Below, piece after piece: positions 25,190 through 37,029 of a stretch of 64,000 nucleotides of DNA (within the stretch, counting starts at the first letter, position 1; each line of letters begins with the position of its first letter). The notes beneath the pieces are model-generated. The model was not told where the DNA came from. It was given only the letters and a program-made list of their open reading frames with translations, and did no database searches. The translations under genes were made by a program, and so were the position numbers. This stretch comes from Phragmites australis (taxonomy: Eukaryota > Streptophyta > Magnoliopsida > Poales > Poaceae), in the NCBI RefSeq assembly GCF_958298935.1, contig NC_084921.1:47851001-47915000 (forward strand). Reading direction: 5' to 3'.

Positions 25190-25550
25190 CGGAACCTCCA
25201 AACATATGCGGACTATCCGCAAAATTATGCAGAACATCCGGACATTGTGCAACTCAGGCAAACTCCAGACTATCCGGAGAATTCTCCAGATACTCCGGAC
25301 ATATGCGGACCCTCCGGACTTTTGTCCGGATACTCCGGACCTGGGCTAAAAATGTGTTTTCGACGATTCATCAATCAATTTAACCCCAAACTTGAATCTA
25401 TGCTACATATTCCTGTGCATATACCATACCAAGGGTTCTACACTAACTTTATAGCTTAACCCTAAGAAAATCTTGAATACAATTCAAATTTTCATTTTCC
25501 CAGGAAGTGCGGACTGTCCGTACTTTTATGCGGATACTCCGCACTACCCA
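25190..25550. repeat. Interspersed TCCGGA / GCGGACTATCCG motif cluster in LTR
   Basis: Short variants such as GCGGACTATCCGC, AACATCCGGACAT, CTATCCGGAGAA and ATACTCCGGACATATGCGG recur about ten times. Most are palindromic around CCGG or YCCGGA. Spacing is irregular, so this is not a simple tandem repeat. Confidence 0.6.
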
Positions 25551-26108
25551 GAACTTCTTTGATTTGGGAAAAAATTTGCCAAATTGAAATGCGATCTTTT
25601 CCAACTAAAGAGGAACATGTTTGAGTTGGTTTATGGAGTCTAGAATTCACTCATCAACCTAGCAACTCGATTCCTAACTCAAATCTCATCTAAATCCTCA
25701 TTTTGGTCCAAAATCTCAAAAACTCATGAACTTTGCTAAAAATCAAAATCGATCAACCAAATCATGAACTCTTGCCATGGGGAGACTAAGAGACTGACTC
25801 AAGATGCTTGTGGAGTTGGGTGACCGCCAAGGAATGGAGGAAAATGGAGGGAAATTGAAGAACTCCGGTGTTCCTTATGCTTCAACCAAGAACACCAAAT
25901 GACATCAAATTCGGCTCGAATCTTTCTAGAAAACGAAAATGAATTGGATGGATGAGTAGCTTATGAGCTCTAGAATGCAATGGTACCATATGCATACCTT
26001 CAATCCCTCTCTAGAGCTCAGATTTGAGGGAGAATGAGAGGAAGCTTGAGAGAGAGAGGGAGAGGGAGAGCTCCCAGCTGCTGCACGGGTGGAGACGTGA
26101 GGGAGAGT

Positions 26109-26110
<2 letters not shown>

Positions 26111-26159
<49 letters not shown>
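26111..26159. repeat. (GA)n microsatellite
   Basis: About 24 uninterrupted GA units inside the solo LTR. It generates spurious Ser-Leu and Arg-Glu open frames. Confidence 0.95.
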
Positions 26160-27498
26160 AGGTGGGCTCCCCCTTTGGAGTGGTTGGAGGGTGGGGCCAC
26201 ATGTGGGGCCCACAGGTAAGTGAAAAGGGTCCATTTTCGCTGCAAATTCAATCCTTTTCTCTTCCGAATTTCTTCCTCTCATCCAATTGATTTCAAATAA
26301 AGTGCTCTAGTGCGCCAAAATGATTTACCTCGAAAATAATTATGACGCTAAATATGCATGATTAAGCTTAATCATGCGATTATGGAATTTGGGATGTGAC
26401 AGCGTGGTCGAGGTGGCAGTGTGGATGTCAGCCCTAGTAGAGGTCATTGAACATTAGACCTTCTAGACGACTCTATGTGGATCCCATTAGACCTGGAAGG
26501 GGCACCGACGATGTCTACGATGGATCTGCATGAGGTAAGCTTCAGAGTCCTCGCGGTCTTATGAAAAACTGTTTGAAAAATCCTGCTACATCCTCCGCAC
26601 TAAGCTAGACCCCTCTTCTGAGGCGTCACATGGCTCCAGCTGTGTCCCTATGGATATCGTATATGATATTTGCCTATTGAAACAAACATGAAATAGGATT
26701 TTCAGTTTATAGCGATTCATATGGGATTATATGTTAAAAAATGATAACTTAATTAAACATACTACTAATGTAGCGTCCTCGTCCCAATGGCCTGGGTAGG
26801 CCTCTGTAGTCGAAGAGACGTGCAGCTGGACAGTTTCTGGGGTGTAGGTGACTCGTGTAAGTGTACGTGGGATGTACTACGACAAGTACTCCTTGTAGGT
26901 TAGGTCGGCAAAAGGATGAGGCTCCTCGATGACATCCTCAAGGGCATGGGGCCACACTGAGACGTATGACACCAAGCGATCTACCCAGAGGTTGCCACCT
27001 AGTTGACCCTTACGTATATACGTGCTGGTTAACTACGTTAGACAGACTGTAAATGAGATTAATGTTATGGATTATATATTTGATTTTAGTTACCAGTGAA
27101 CGTGAGGTGGAACGGTGTGAACGTTGATGAGGGGGAACATCTGGAAGCATCTGAAGTGCCTCATCACGTGGTGGGGTGAGTACTCCTCGACGTAGATGTT
27201 GAAGATGAGCGGCTTCTTTGTAAGATAGTAGTCCTCGTCATGACCGCACAATGGAGACAGATTGAGAGGCGCACGGTCTTGTATCTTCGAGTGGCTGTAG
27301 GGGGTCTAAACCATGTCCTTTGGGCCCAGATGGTCAAACTACGACCTAAAAAGCTCGTACGCAATGTGGTCCTGCTTGTGCGCTTAGTGCGGTTGTGGAG
27401 AAAAATAGTAAGAAATCAGACTAAAAACACGTGGCAAGTAAAGCAGAGCTATGTTTCCTACGTACCCGACGTCGACACCACAATGAGCCCATGGTGGG

Positions 27499-29030
27499 TG
27501 TAGGATCTAGGATACCGACTAGAGGGGGTGAATAGGTGGTTTTTAAACTAATTGCTAAGCGATCAACGAAACTTGCAGAAATAAACTAAAGATCACAAGA
27601 GCAATATGAAAACAACTAAGAGCTATATCAAGGTTTGTAATCATAGGGTGACATGCAACAATTTATATTCTAGGAAGATAAATTGCATAAAGTAAATTGC
27701 TTAATGGATGACACACGAAATTTATCCCGTGGTATCGATGATTTGCCGATCACCCCTAATCCATATTGAGGTAAGTTCAAGTTTCAAATCGCTTCTCTAT
27801 CAAGTATCCAATTCTCACATGAGAAAGGGCTCACACCAAACAACTTGATCTTAAACCAGAATAAAACAAGAACTACTCAATACCTCGATTCAACTAGTGT
27901 AGCACTTTGCTGCTCTGGCAAGACGTGCTCAAGCCTCACACAATCACAGTCGTGGCTCCTTCAATATCTTCTTTGAGGGGCTCAACAACACAACAACCTC
28001 CAAGCCATCTAGGATGCGGTAACCTCCAAGTGTAACAAGTTGATGAAGCTTGCTTAAAGGATCACTAGTGTCTCAATGCTCAAACTCTTAAAAATTATAC
28101 ACTAGATGCTCTCACAATCTCAAAGATGCTATAACTAAGCCAAGAGAGGGAGAGGAGGAAATCATGAGCTCCAAGGGTTGAAATGAAATGCTAGCTTAGG
28201 TTCCTCGAACCAGCCAAGCTCTTATTTATAACCCACACTAAAGAATGTGGCCATTGCTGTTGAAAAGACAGCTCTGCGACTCTGGCGGTCTGACCGCATG
28301 TCACCTGGCGGTCGGATCACAGCCTTTACAACGGCTATAGAGAGTGTCATGATGACCCTGACACATGGCCAGCAGTTAGACCATGACTCATGATCTGACC
28401 GCGAGCAGAGAACAGAGTGGCAAAACTCTGTTCCATGGGTGGTCAGACTAGCCAAGCCAGCGGTTAGACCACTAGCCAGACGAGAGGGTCCAAATCCCTC
28501 TGCTCGTTTGGCGGTAAGATCAGCACAACCTTCGGTCAGACCAGGATTGGGTTCTACTCAACATCGAGGAGGTTTTATACAGCTATCAGACCGGTTTCCC
28601 CAGCGGTCAGACCGAGACTGGGTTCTACTCAGTATTGAGGAGTTTTTATATAGTGGTCAGACCGGCTTCTCCGGCGGTCAGACCGCTAGAACTCAGAAAT
28701 ATCCCAAAGATAAGAATTTCCTTGGTTTCTCTCAAACTAAATTTTGTAATCTATATGAAATGCAAGTTTGAGCAATTGTGGTACTATAGATACCTCAAGT
28801 AGACGCACATCAATCCCTCTTTATAGTACGTCACTTATCCTATCAATCCAGTCAATTTCTCTTCTCTAATCTCCTTTTGACCGGTAAAAGAAAATGCCAT
28901 CGCTTCATCACTATCAATGTTAACTCATATACCATGAATCCTTGATGGTTGTGAATTCCGTGATGGCTGTGAAATCCTTGATGTCATGTGAGATATGGTA
29001 GGAGATGTGTAAAATAGGTGAAAACTTTTT
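27499..29030 (-). mobile_element. Sirevirus-like LTR, solo or truncated
   Basis: Begins TGTAGGATCTAGGATACCGA and continues CTAGAGGGGGTGAATAGG, closely resembling the start of the Sirevirus LTR at 38593. The flank GTGGG precedes it, and AAGTGGG occurs at ~29041, which may mark the far end, but no clean CA terminus is seen there. At 28280-28690 the motif GCGGTCAGACCG and close variants recur, most as perfect or near-perfect palindromes. No protein-coding interior is attached. Confidence 0.55.
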
Positions 29031-29099
29031 TGGCGGAGGCAAGTGGGATAGTCATCTGAAAGTTGGAGGCTATCTCATATGTTGGAGGCTTGAGGTGAT

Positions 29100-30345
29100 A
29101 CTCAGTGCCAATGGAAGATGCCTGTCCCAGCCTTATAAGCACTGAATCTTGCGTCATCATGCTTAGCCACCACGTGCAACCATACGTTCTGAATGGGCAG
29201 GACTTGACTTTTCTTTCACCAGACCGAATTGGGCATCATACTAGGAGGCCTGGAAGGCATCGTTGAGCCAAGTTTCTTCAGGTTCTGTGCGAAGCAATTT
29301 CTGCCCCAGTCGAATCGGGGGTCTGCCCTATATACGAGACCTGAAGCACTTGATGGATCACATAAAAAAAGCCCGGCAGGAAAAGTGATTGGATTGTCTC
29401 GGTATGATTTGCTCCTCCGCTTGCAACGTATGGAGGCAGAGCATATCGTATGGACACAGTGTACAACCTCTGTAGTGAGTAAAACTATTCGATAACTGTA
29501 TCTGCGGTCATGAACATGCGAAGGTATGGTCACGCTTGATTAAACTCTGGGTGTGTGTGTCTTGATGAGTGAGTGTGTGGGCTAGATGTCCGTATGATGA
29601 GGTTACTGGCTCAATCCGCTAGGATCTGTGTGGTACTAGAGGTACACCAAATGTGATAAAAAGGTACTGCGGAATGAGGTGTAACCCCTCTTAGAACCGA
29701 AAAACCTCCAGATATAACTTGTTACTGTTTTCTGGATTTAAACTGTTTTAAAAGCTTTGTTATTAGGTTACCTTGTTTTAAACTGTTTCAAAAGCTTTGT
29801 TACCAGGGTACCTTGTTTTAAAATATTTCAAAGCTTTGTTACTAGGTTACATTGGTTTCAAAAGGATAACAATAGAGAATATAACTGGATACCTATATAA
29901 AACCTACTTTACGCTTAAAACTCATAAAGCCTTATCATTTAAATACAAATTATGCATCTATCAACCCTTTAAAGTAGTATAGGACTTGTTGAGTACCTTC
30001 CGTACTCAGTCTTGTTGCTTTCAGATTGTTGAGATGGAGATCAACCTCAACCCAGTTGAACTCAAAGAGAAGAAATCTAAGATCATACCTGCACCCGAGT
30101 TGCCTGTGGCATTGGGTTGCATCTTTTGTTTCGCTCAGCTATGCTATAGGCTCTTCTGCTTGGCTGGTGTGCTGTGGATCCTTGTCCACCAGACCATCTT
30201 TTGCGATGTTCAGGTAATTATTTTACTTTATTTTTATTCAAAATATGTATTTGATTCATTCTATAGAATTATGTGCATATCAGCTAATTGATCCAGGGAC
30301 TAATACAGGAGGCACAGGGGACCCGAGGTCGAGGTCCTGATAATT
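29100..30345 (+). mobile_element. Gypsy (Tekay-like) LTR fragment, plus orientation
   Basis: Contains GTTGAGTACCTTCCGTACTC at ~29988 and TGCGGTCATGAACATGCG at ~29503. Both match, in opposite orientation, parts of the solo LTR at 23336-26401 (GCGAGTAACTTCGTACTC and CGGTCATGAGCATG). It therefore comes from a related LTR lying in the opposite direction. Ends are not resolved. Confidence 0.6.
29739..29860. repeat. 40-bp tandem repeat, three copies
   Basis: AAAGCTTTGTTA recurs at ~29751, ~29791 and ~29830, with the surrounding TTAGGTTACCTTGTTTTAAA conserved. It lies in the plus-oriented LTR fragment. Confidence 0.75.
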
Positions 30346-30349
30346 CGGC

Positions 30350-32470
30350 TTGTCGACCACACAGGCCCACTAAGGGGGTACTCGTGTCAACATTTCTCAT
30401 ACCTAGAACTACCCACTTGCACATGCCCATATGGCACTGGAGTTACTGCGAGCGTGTCCCGGACACCTCTGGCTCCGTGCCACCTTGCTTCTCCTATTCT
30501 TTTTTCTCTTACGCATCATAGGGACGCATGACAAGCGTTAGCACGGCGTATGATAATCGGCTTATCTTACTATTAGATCGATATGTGGTTAGTACAGAAA
30601 GTGCTAAAACCAACGACATCAACGAATGGTACTTAACTGATGCAAGCGGTTTATGACATTCGGGTTCCTCTCTCGACCTACCCCTAGCACCGCCCACATC
30701 TCCTTTCATTCTCACCACTCATCAACCCATCATTGTTATTATCATTGTGAACAATGATTAAACCTATAGCTCACGAACGACGAAACATTCCATCTCTCGA
30801 CTTCTACTGATGACCTATGTATTTTTAAACATCTCGTATCACTTTTAAGTAAGACATTACCATGATAATATCCAGGCTACAAGGATAAGGATCATCAAAT
30901 AACCAAGGTAGGAGCTACCCACCATTTCCGAGCACCGACTCGCTAACATGCACAACGGACATATGGCATAATTTATCACTTAGATACCACATGATCCAAG
31001 ATAGTAGGTAGAGTATGGTTAGATGCTTGCCTTGCTGCTCCAGTGCCTTCCTGATGCTATCCGCGTAACACTCACAGAACTCTGGTGGTTTGGTGTCACC
31101 TTCGATCACCCCCGCGTCACACTCCGGTCTTTTATTCTCTAAAGAAGAACTCATGCAATGATGAGCATGAAAGAAATGCAAAGACGCATGCCACAAGATG
31201 CATGACAACAAGTTAAAAGTACAAGACATGCGAAAGATTGACGAAGTCTATGATCTAACGAGTTCGGAAACTCTGACAAAATCTAAAGGTTCCAGGTTGA
31301 ACTTAGAACTTCCGGGTGAACTTCGGGTAGGGGGTCCTCGGGTTGCCACTTTTTGAGTGACTCAGAGGTTCCGGGTTGAGGTCAGAACCTTCGGGTCGAG
31401 CCAGAATATCGAGGTGTTGCGCTGGGCAGGGGTTCTCGATTAGGTTTTGCTCGATTTATCTTGGAACTTCTGGGTTATACCTGGAACCTCTGGGTTGGGT
31501 TGGATTCTCCGAGTGCGATTTCGAGCGAGGGTGCTTGGTTAAAGTTAATTCGAATTACTTGGAACTTACAGGTCGGGGGTTCTCGGTTAGCTCTAACTAG
31601 GATCACCCAGAACTTCCGGGTTGCAAACCCAGAACTTCTAGGTTCTGGAAGAAAATGCGTTCTCGTTGATTTCTTTGTTGTTTCGCCTTACATGTTAAAT
31701 CTACCCCACATGAATATGTATATGCACTAGGTCAAGAGTTCTAGACTCAATTTACACACTAAACCAACATGATTTCTGAGTACAATTCAACGGGAATTTC
31801 CCAGTGGTACCTAGAACTTCTGGGTTGCACCTGGGACCTCCAAGTTGTTGCAGAGAGTTCTTCACATGGAAATTTTGATTAATTTGATTTGCAAGTCTCA
31901 CCAATATAAGGAGTGAAGGGTTTGCACTAACACATGGGTTCTAGACTTCATCCACCAACAAAGCAACATGATTTCCTAGCTCAAACTCATCCAAATCCTC
32001 TAATTAGCTCCAAACACCAAGAACACCAAAAGAGGTCAAGAATTGCTCGAATCCTTCGGGTATGCGCAAGATACTTGGATGGATATGAAGGTAATGCGCT
32101 AGTGAACACCATGACATCACATGTGTATCTTGATTTTGCTTCTTGAAGGTAGATTTTTAGGGGGAGATGAAGAGAGCTTGAGGGAGAGGGGAGCAGCTCT
32201 TGCTTGCTCAAGTGGGAGAGAGAGTGAGGAGGTGTGGGAGAGGGAGAGAGAGTGAGTGGGGGCTGCTACCCATTAAGGAGATGGAGTAGTTGGCCATTCA
32301 TGTGGGCCCTATTTCCTAAAGAAACAAGTATGTTTCAACTGCAAAAATATTTTTTTCTCTTTTGAATTTCTTTCTCTCTTTTTTATTACCCAAACTAAGG
32401 TGCTCTAGTGCTCCAAAAATAAAATTTCTCAAAATGAAACATGATGCTAACTATACATACTCGAAACTAC
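30350..32470 (-). mobile_element. Gypsy (Tekay-like) LTR fragment, minus orientation
   Basis: Collinear with 24240-26340 of the solo LTR: GGGGGTACTCGTG, then GATGCAAGCGGTTTATG, ATCTC...CTCACCACTCATCAACC, and GTGCTCTAGTGCTCCAAAA at the far end. The TGTCACA terminus is missing beyond ~32470, so it is truncated. The TCCGGA cluster of the solo LTR is replaced here by GGAACTTCCGGGTT-like motifs (31260-31620, 31800-31850). Confidence 0.7.
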
Positions 32471-33069
32471 CACACTTAAAATACAACTATACATTTGATG
32501 GTTATCCTACCATGTTGAACTAGATCTTTAAAATATATTACAAAAGACAGAAAAAGCTTCATTTTCTGATTACCTTGCTAAACCCTAGGATCCATATAAT
32601 GTAACTATTGTTATGTCGCTAAACTTAAGATCTAGTGGTATTTTAATTACTAATAAAAATGTAAGTCTAGAAAATTTACAGGAAACCTAGATCTAAAATC
32701 CGTAGACTAAAAACAATAGAGCATTACCGCGCTGCCTCCCTCTCCTCTCCTCTCCCTCTCCTCATCCTCTCTTTCTTTTTTCTAGATTAAAATGACCATT
32801 TTAGCTGAATTTTAACCTTTTTTTATAGCGTGAGGGCGAAGACTGAGGGGATTAAGTAACCCCTGAGAGAGCGGCAAGAGGCTAACCGGCCTCTCATAGA
32901 GTGGTAAGGGGTGGTACAAGCGCACCGCCTATTGTTGGGCCTAACCGCCCTCTTAGGATGATAAGGAGGTACAGACGCTAACCACCCTTTGAGAGGTCGG
33001 CGAGGGTATGGGGCGGTACAACAGGGATGGGTCTAATCTTACTCTAAAAGAGGTATCCGATCATGACAT

Positions 33070-33155
33070 GTCTACAGGTTACGTCTATTCCTATAATTCT
33101 TTTCATAAAAAATTTATTTATTTAAATATTAATGTTAGAAAATAAAAAAAAACTC
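33070..33155 (-). repeat. Right terminal inverted repeat of the Mutator-like element
   Basis: Reverse complement of the 20793-20880 arm, with the shared TTTATTTATTTAAATATTA and TGTTAGAAAATA blocks. Internal to it, 32820-33040 carries repeated CTAACCGCCCTCT / GAGAGxGCGG motifs like those inside the left end. Confidence 0.7.
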
Positions 33156-33165
33156 TAGAGTACAG

Positions 33166-34839
33166 AACCAGGTGCATGTGTTTGAAGCTACGGAAGCATC
33201 CGATTCGATGAAATTCGGCACTGGTGTTTCTGGCAGTGGAACATAACTATGTGAGCCTGAACGATGCGCATAATTGAATTATCTTTAGGGGATCAGTTTC
33301 GAAACGGTCCTCTTACTTAACTACACGGAATTATTTTGTCGCTGACACGCGAGGTTTACTGAAAGTTAATCCATATGTTAATAGCAACGTTACATTAGAG
33401 AATCTCCATCCGATCAGTTTGCACTTTGCAGTGGTGGAGAGCAAAACATGTCAGCAACTTTCTTCTATTAAATTTCATAACGTAGACTGGGTAAAGGAAA
33501 GCCACGAGCACAAGACCACAAGCACAGGTCAAGATCGAAACTGAGGTGCAAGTGGAACAGGAAACAGGGAAGATCGAAATTTTAGCAGCTCATCTGCAGA
33601 AAATTCGTGAACTGGGGTAGCAGACATCGTAGCCTCGTAGGCATTGGGTTTTTCTATGGAATGCTGTCGTCCCAAGATTTTCTTTTATTCCTCTTGCACC
33701 GACCTGCCACCGGCCATGCCGTCTTGCCGACTCGCCAACTACTAAACGCGTGACCCTCCGGATTTCTATCGCTATTCGCGAACATTCTGGACAAACACGT
33801 CTAGACAGGAGGAGTGCTACTACATTAGGCACAGAGTGAGCATGTTCCATGTTACACTGCGTTCTGGGCCCGACAGTTTAGTTGGCCCCACCTATCAGCA
33901 CGAAACCTTACGCCTCGGCGCGCTCAAACTGAGGACAATGGTAGTAGGTGCACCAGACACTATGGATCCTTTAAGTACAAATTTGTTTTTGGGCCACATA
34001 TAACCTAAATTTTATAAAATATGTTCTATAAAAAATTCTCTCTTCTGTGTGTTTATCTTTTTTCTTTTTTAGCCTAGTTATTAGATCACAAGATATATAA
34101 TATAGATGGATGCTCACGAGAGTCTTTTTAATCAGATCCTATAAAATTTGCTTTTATTAAATGTTAGAGACAGAGGAGCCTCCTCCCACAATCCGTCCAC
34201 CCCTACCCCACCGATGGCGGCTCACTCCGACCGCCAGAAGCCAAGAAAACCCCAACCCTAGCATGCTAGCCCTCCCTCAAGCGTTTCTCGACCCAGGCGG
34301 GCTCGCTAGACGGTGGTCTAGAACCCCTTGGTCTAGAAACTTTAGATTTACACCATTGCTCCAGCTCAGAGCGTCCTATCAGCCTAGGTTTTGTGGAAAA
34401 TCACAGCAAGAGTCCAATTCACGAATTGAAGACGGCAGCAGAGGGAAGCAGCGCGGATCCGAGCAGTAAGAGGTTCTCTACAGCGGAGAAAAGGAAGCAG
34501 CGGACGGCATCCGCTTTGAAGCCAAGGCTGCAATATTTCATTGACAAACCATCACTCCACCGTCCATCTTACAGGGATTTGGTGCCGCAAAAAGGGATAA
34601 GCTCCAGGTAGCGATTCTCCAGTGATAGAGAAGTCAGAGCAAAGGAGAAGCATTCGGTAAGCAGTAACTCCGACGAGTGGCAGAAGGTTAAAGGAAAGTA
34701 CTGATGGAGAAAAGACAGGCTCCAGGTTCATCGCCGATTGGGCAAGCACTTTCAACCGGTGTGGGAGAGGTTCATCGCCGATCGGGCAATGCTTTCAAGA
34801 TGAGGGCACCGGGAATTCCTCCTCAGCTTTCCTCGCGAA
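33166..34839. other. Spacer with a possible LINE-like or unknown coding remnant
   Basis: 33170-34150 shows no recognisable gene. 34160-34820 is GC-richer on the plus strand and contains TTCATCGCCGATYGGGCAA twice (~34727 and ~34770), inside a ~45-bp imperfect duplication. An open frame at 34393-34611 is basic (KPRLQYFIDKPSLHRPSYRD), with no family I recognise. It might be the 5' part of a non-LTR element, but I cannot support that. Confidence 0.3.
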
Positions 34840-36060
34840 TGGTGTTAGTGTCAAGATTAAAGACCCTGTAAGAATGACCATGAAAACTTGTCAAGATTAA
34901 ATACAATAAGAAAATGCCATTAGAAGAACATGACTCAAACTTGTCAAGGTTGTCACGCTTTAGGATGAAGTAACAACAACCGAAAACTCTCAAATGTGAA
35001 AAATTCGGCTTCCTCCCAAAGCGCAACTCATAAGAAGTCAAATTTAAGATCGAACGTAAGAAAATCTGATTGGAGATGTAGCATGCTGTGCTAATTGCCC
35101 CAGCCCAAAACCTCCTGGGAGTCCTATACTCATTAAGCATCGTTTCCAGCCATTTCCACCAAAGTACGATTCTTCCTCTCAACCATGCTATTCTGTTGAG
35201 AAACACGCGGGGCAGAAAATTTATACTCAATGCCATGATCAAGATATAAAGCATCAAAGAGATAGTTGTTGAACTCAGTGTCATTATCACTGTGAATTGC
35301 TTTCAATGCAACATAAAGTTTTTTGAACAATCTCAAAAGTATGAGAACACTTCATCCTTCCTCACAAAAAAGAAGACCCAACAGTAGTGAGAGAAGTCAT
35401 CAACAATGACAATAATATATCACTTCCCGCCCACCGAACGAACCCAAAAAATACCAACAGTGTCCATATAGAGAAGTTCTTCCGATCGTTCAGTCATCAC
35501 CAGATTGACTGGTGGGTGGGAGACAGCAATCATCTTGCCATACCAACAAAAAGCACAAACAATATTCTTCTCAGACTTGAGCTTGGAAAATCCTTAGATC
35601 AAGACTAGGGCACTCAAATGAATAAGCAAATCAAAGCTCATGTGCCTTAATCTAATACGCCACATCCAAAGCTCAGAAGAAGGTTGAGCAATCAAGCAAT
35701 GAGAAGAACCAAGAGACTCAGAAAAATCAGCTCCAAAAACCCTCCCAACTCGAGAAATCTTGCAAATCAAAGCACCAGAAGAATTGAGAGCTTGAAAAGT
35801 ATCGCGTTTGAAACGCACTTCCAAGTTCTCATCCAACAACTAAGATACAGAAAGAAGGTTGTATCCCAAATGCTCCACCAAAACTGCACCCTTGAAAGTG
35901 AAACTCTTATTTACCCTTACTATACTTTTGGCTTTCACCCTTCCATTCTGATCATCCCTGAATATAATGTACTTGTGTCGCTTCACAGGGATGAGGTTGG
36001 AGAATCATGATGAATCTCCGATCATGTGGTGCAAACAACTAAAGTCAATGAGCCATTTGT
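34823..36060 (-). pseudogene. Sirevirus protease and integrase fragments
   Basis: At ~36040 the protease start reads KWLIDFSCLHHMIGDSS, where the active-site D-S-G is DFS, so it is inactive. 35594-35839 is pre-integrase (SSELWMWRIRLRHMSFDLLI), in which the usual H-R-R-L-G-H is altered. 35133-35336 has IHSDNDTEFNN (second catalytic Asp) and QQNSMVERKNRTLVEM with the catalytic Glu. 34823-35150 has SHLRVFGCCYFILKRDNLDK. Stops and frameshifts break the chain. Confidence 0.85.
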
Positions 36061-37029
36061 TCTCCAGGCCTTCGCCTGCCACCTACAGATGAGAAGAATA
36101 ATAGGTGGATGGTTCAGTACTGGGGTTAGTCAAAAATCTCTTGGGAATCCAGTACTGGGTCATCCGCTCTGAAGTTGTAAAATCAGGTGCAGGTAAAACA
36201 GTTCTAATATGCTGAGGGTGAGTACCACGATGAGGAAAATATGGTCTGCCAAAGCGCTGAGACTCAAAGCCTCTTACACGTGGACCAAAATCATATGAGT
36301 CATGTCAAAATCCACGCCGGACAACACCTTTAGGAAGAGACTGAAAAGCGCTAGGGACTCATGAGTGGAAGCAGGAAAAAAGGCTCATGTATACCAACAG
36401 AGAGGCGGTACATGTCCAGGGTGCTCTACTCCCACTCACGTCGCTCATCTCTCCTACAGGGAAAGCAAAACCCAACCAAGTGACCCTATCTCTGGTAGTA
36501 AGTGCAGTGGTAACGTCTCTTGGGAACACGTTTGCCGGTCACTCGGAGCTTTCTCATAGGATCTCTCATCTTAGGCGTGTGGAGATCTCTTGAGTTATGA
36601 TGCGGGTTTCTTCTTTGTAGGTTGAGGAATGTGTTTCTTGATGGTTTGTGGTGTGACATTGATTTTGGACTTCTTAGCTTCTCGGGTAGTATGTGTGGTG
36701 AACGCAGTCTTACTCTCCCTACTGTAAGCCACCCTATCAAAACTCAACCCAAGATCCAAACTCATCTTGTTAGCACACATCTTGGTCTTCGTCAAGATCA
36801 AATTCATTTTCCCTTTGCCCTCTGAGCACTTCTCCATCAAAAAAAGAAGGTACTCATTCTCAGTCAAAAGCTTTTGAACTTATCCTCTAACCTAGCTGAG
36901 TTTGTCTTAAAAGATGGTGCAGATGAAACAATTTGGCTATACATCCTTAGAACTCTCAACACTCTTTAATCTAGAATCTAGCTCCTTCAGACGCTTGTCT
37001 TTCAGTTCAACATCTTTCGCAAGCAAAGG

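Larger units (their letters stand above)
23336..26401 (-). mobile_element. Solo LTR, Tekay/Del-like gypsy
   Basis: A 3,066-bp segment that on the minus strand begins TGTCACATCCCAAATTCC and ends CGGTTCCTCACA, flanked by exact 5-bp duplications GCGTG (23331-23335 and 26402-26406). There is no internal domain, so it is a solo LTR left by recombination. Long LTRs starting TGTCACA fit the Tekay/Del chromovirus group, which I infer from memory. It contains a GA microsatellite and a cluster of TCCGGA-centred palindromes at ~25190-25550. It splits the plant mobile domain gene. Confidence 0.88.
22565..27380 (-). pseudogene. Plant mobile domain (aminotransferase-like PMD) gene, broken
   Basis: Minus-strand reading from 27360 gives FDHLGPKDMV then TPYSHSKIQDRAPLNLSPLC and DYYLTKKPLIFNIYVEEYSP with HHVMRHFRCFQMFP and HTVPPHVHW. 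A clean GT...AG intron (~27015-27095) follows. The next exon has KGQLGGNLWVDRLVSYVSVW, LTYKEYLS and IPRTLTRVTYTPETVQLHV, then a further intron and a C-terminal part IIYDIHRDTAGAM and AGFFKQFF. A basic C-terminal end, with GHVRKNQRQ and CRCQQGR, lies near 22570-22640, across the solo LTR. The order matches PMD proteins known both as host MAIL/MAIN genes and as passengers of Mutator-like elements. In-frame stops (after KDMV, after YLS, near GAM) indicate a pseudogene. Intron limits are partly inferred. Confidence 0.75.
20793..33155 (-). mobile_element. Mutator-like element with plant mobile domain gene, heavily nested
   Basis: The outer ends are inverted repeats: left GAGTATGTTTATTCATAT and right, reversed, GAGTTTTTTTTTATTTTC. 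Both then share TTTTCTAACA and TAATATTTAAATAAATAAA. Flanking DNA is TAGAATACAG (20783-20792) and TAGAGTACAG (33156-33165), a 10-bp duplication with one mismatch, within the 9-11 bp range of Mutator-like elements. The interior includes a broken plant-mobile-domain gene on the minus strand. At least one dated later insertion (solo LTR 23336-26401) and other LTR pieces fill it; removing recognisable LTR DNA leaves about 5 kb. No MURA-type transposase was recognised. Confidence 0.72.

Noticed and set aside
25926..26282. Ser/Leu-rich and Arg/Glu-rich frames on both strands
   Set aside because: Products of the GA microsatellite inside a solo LTR.
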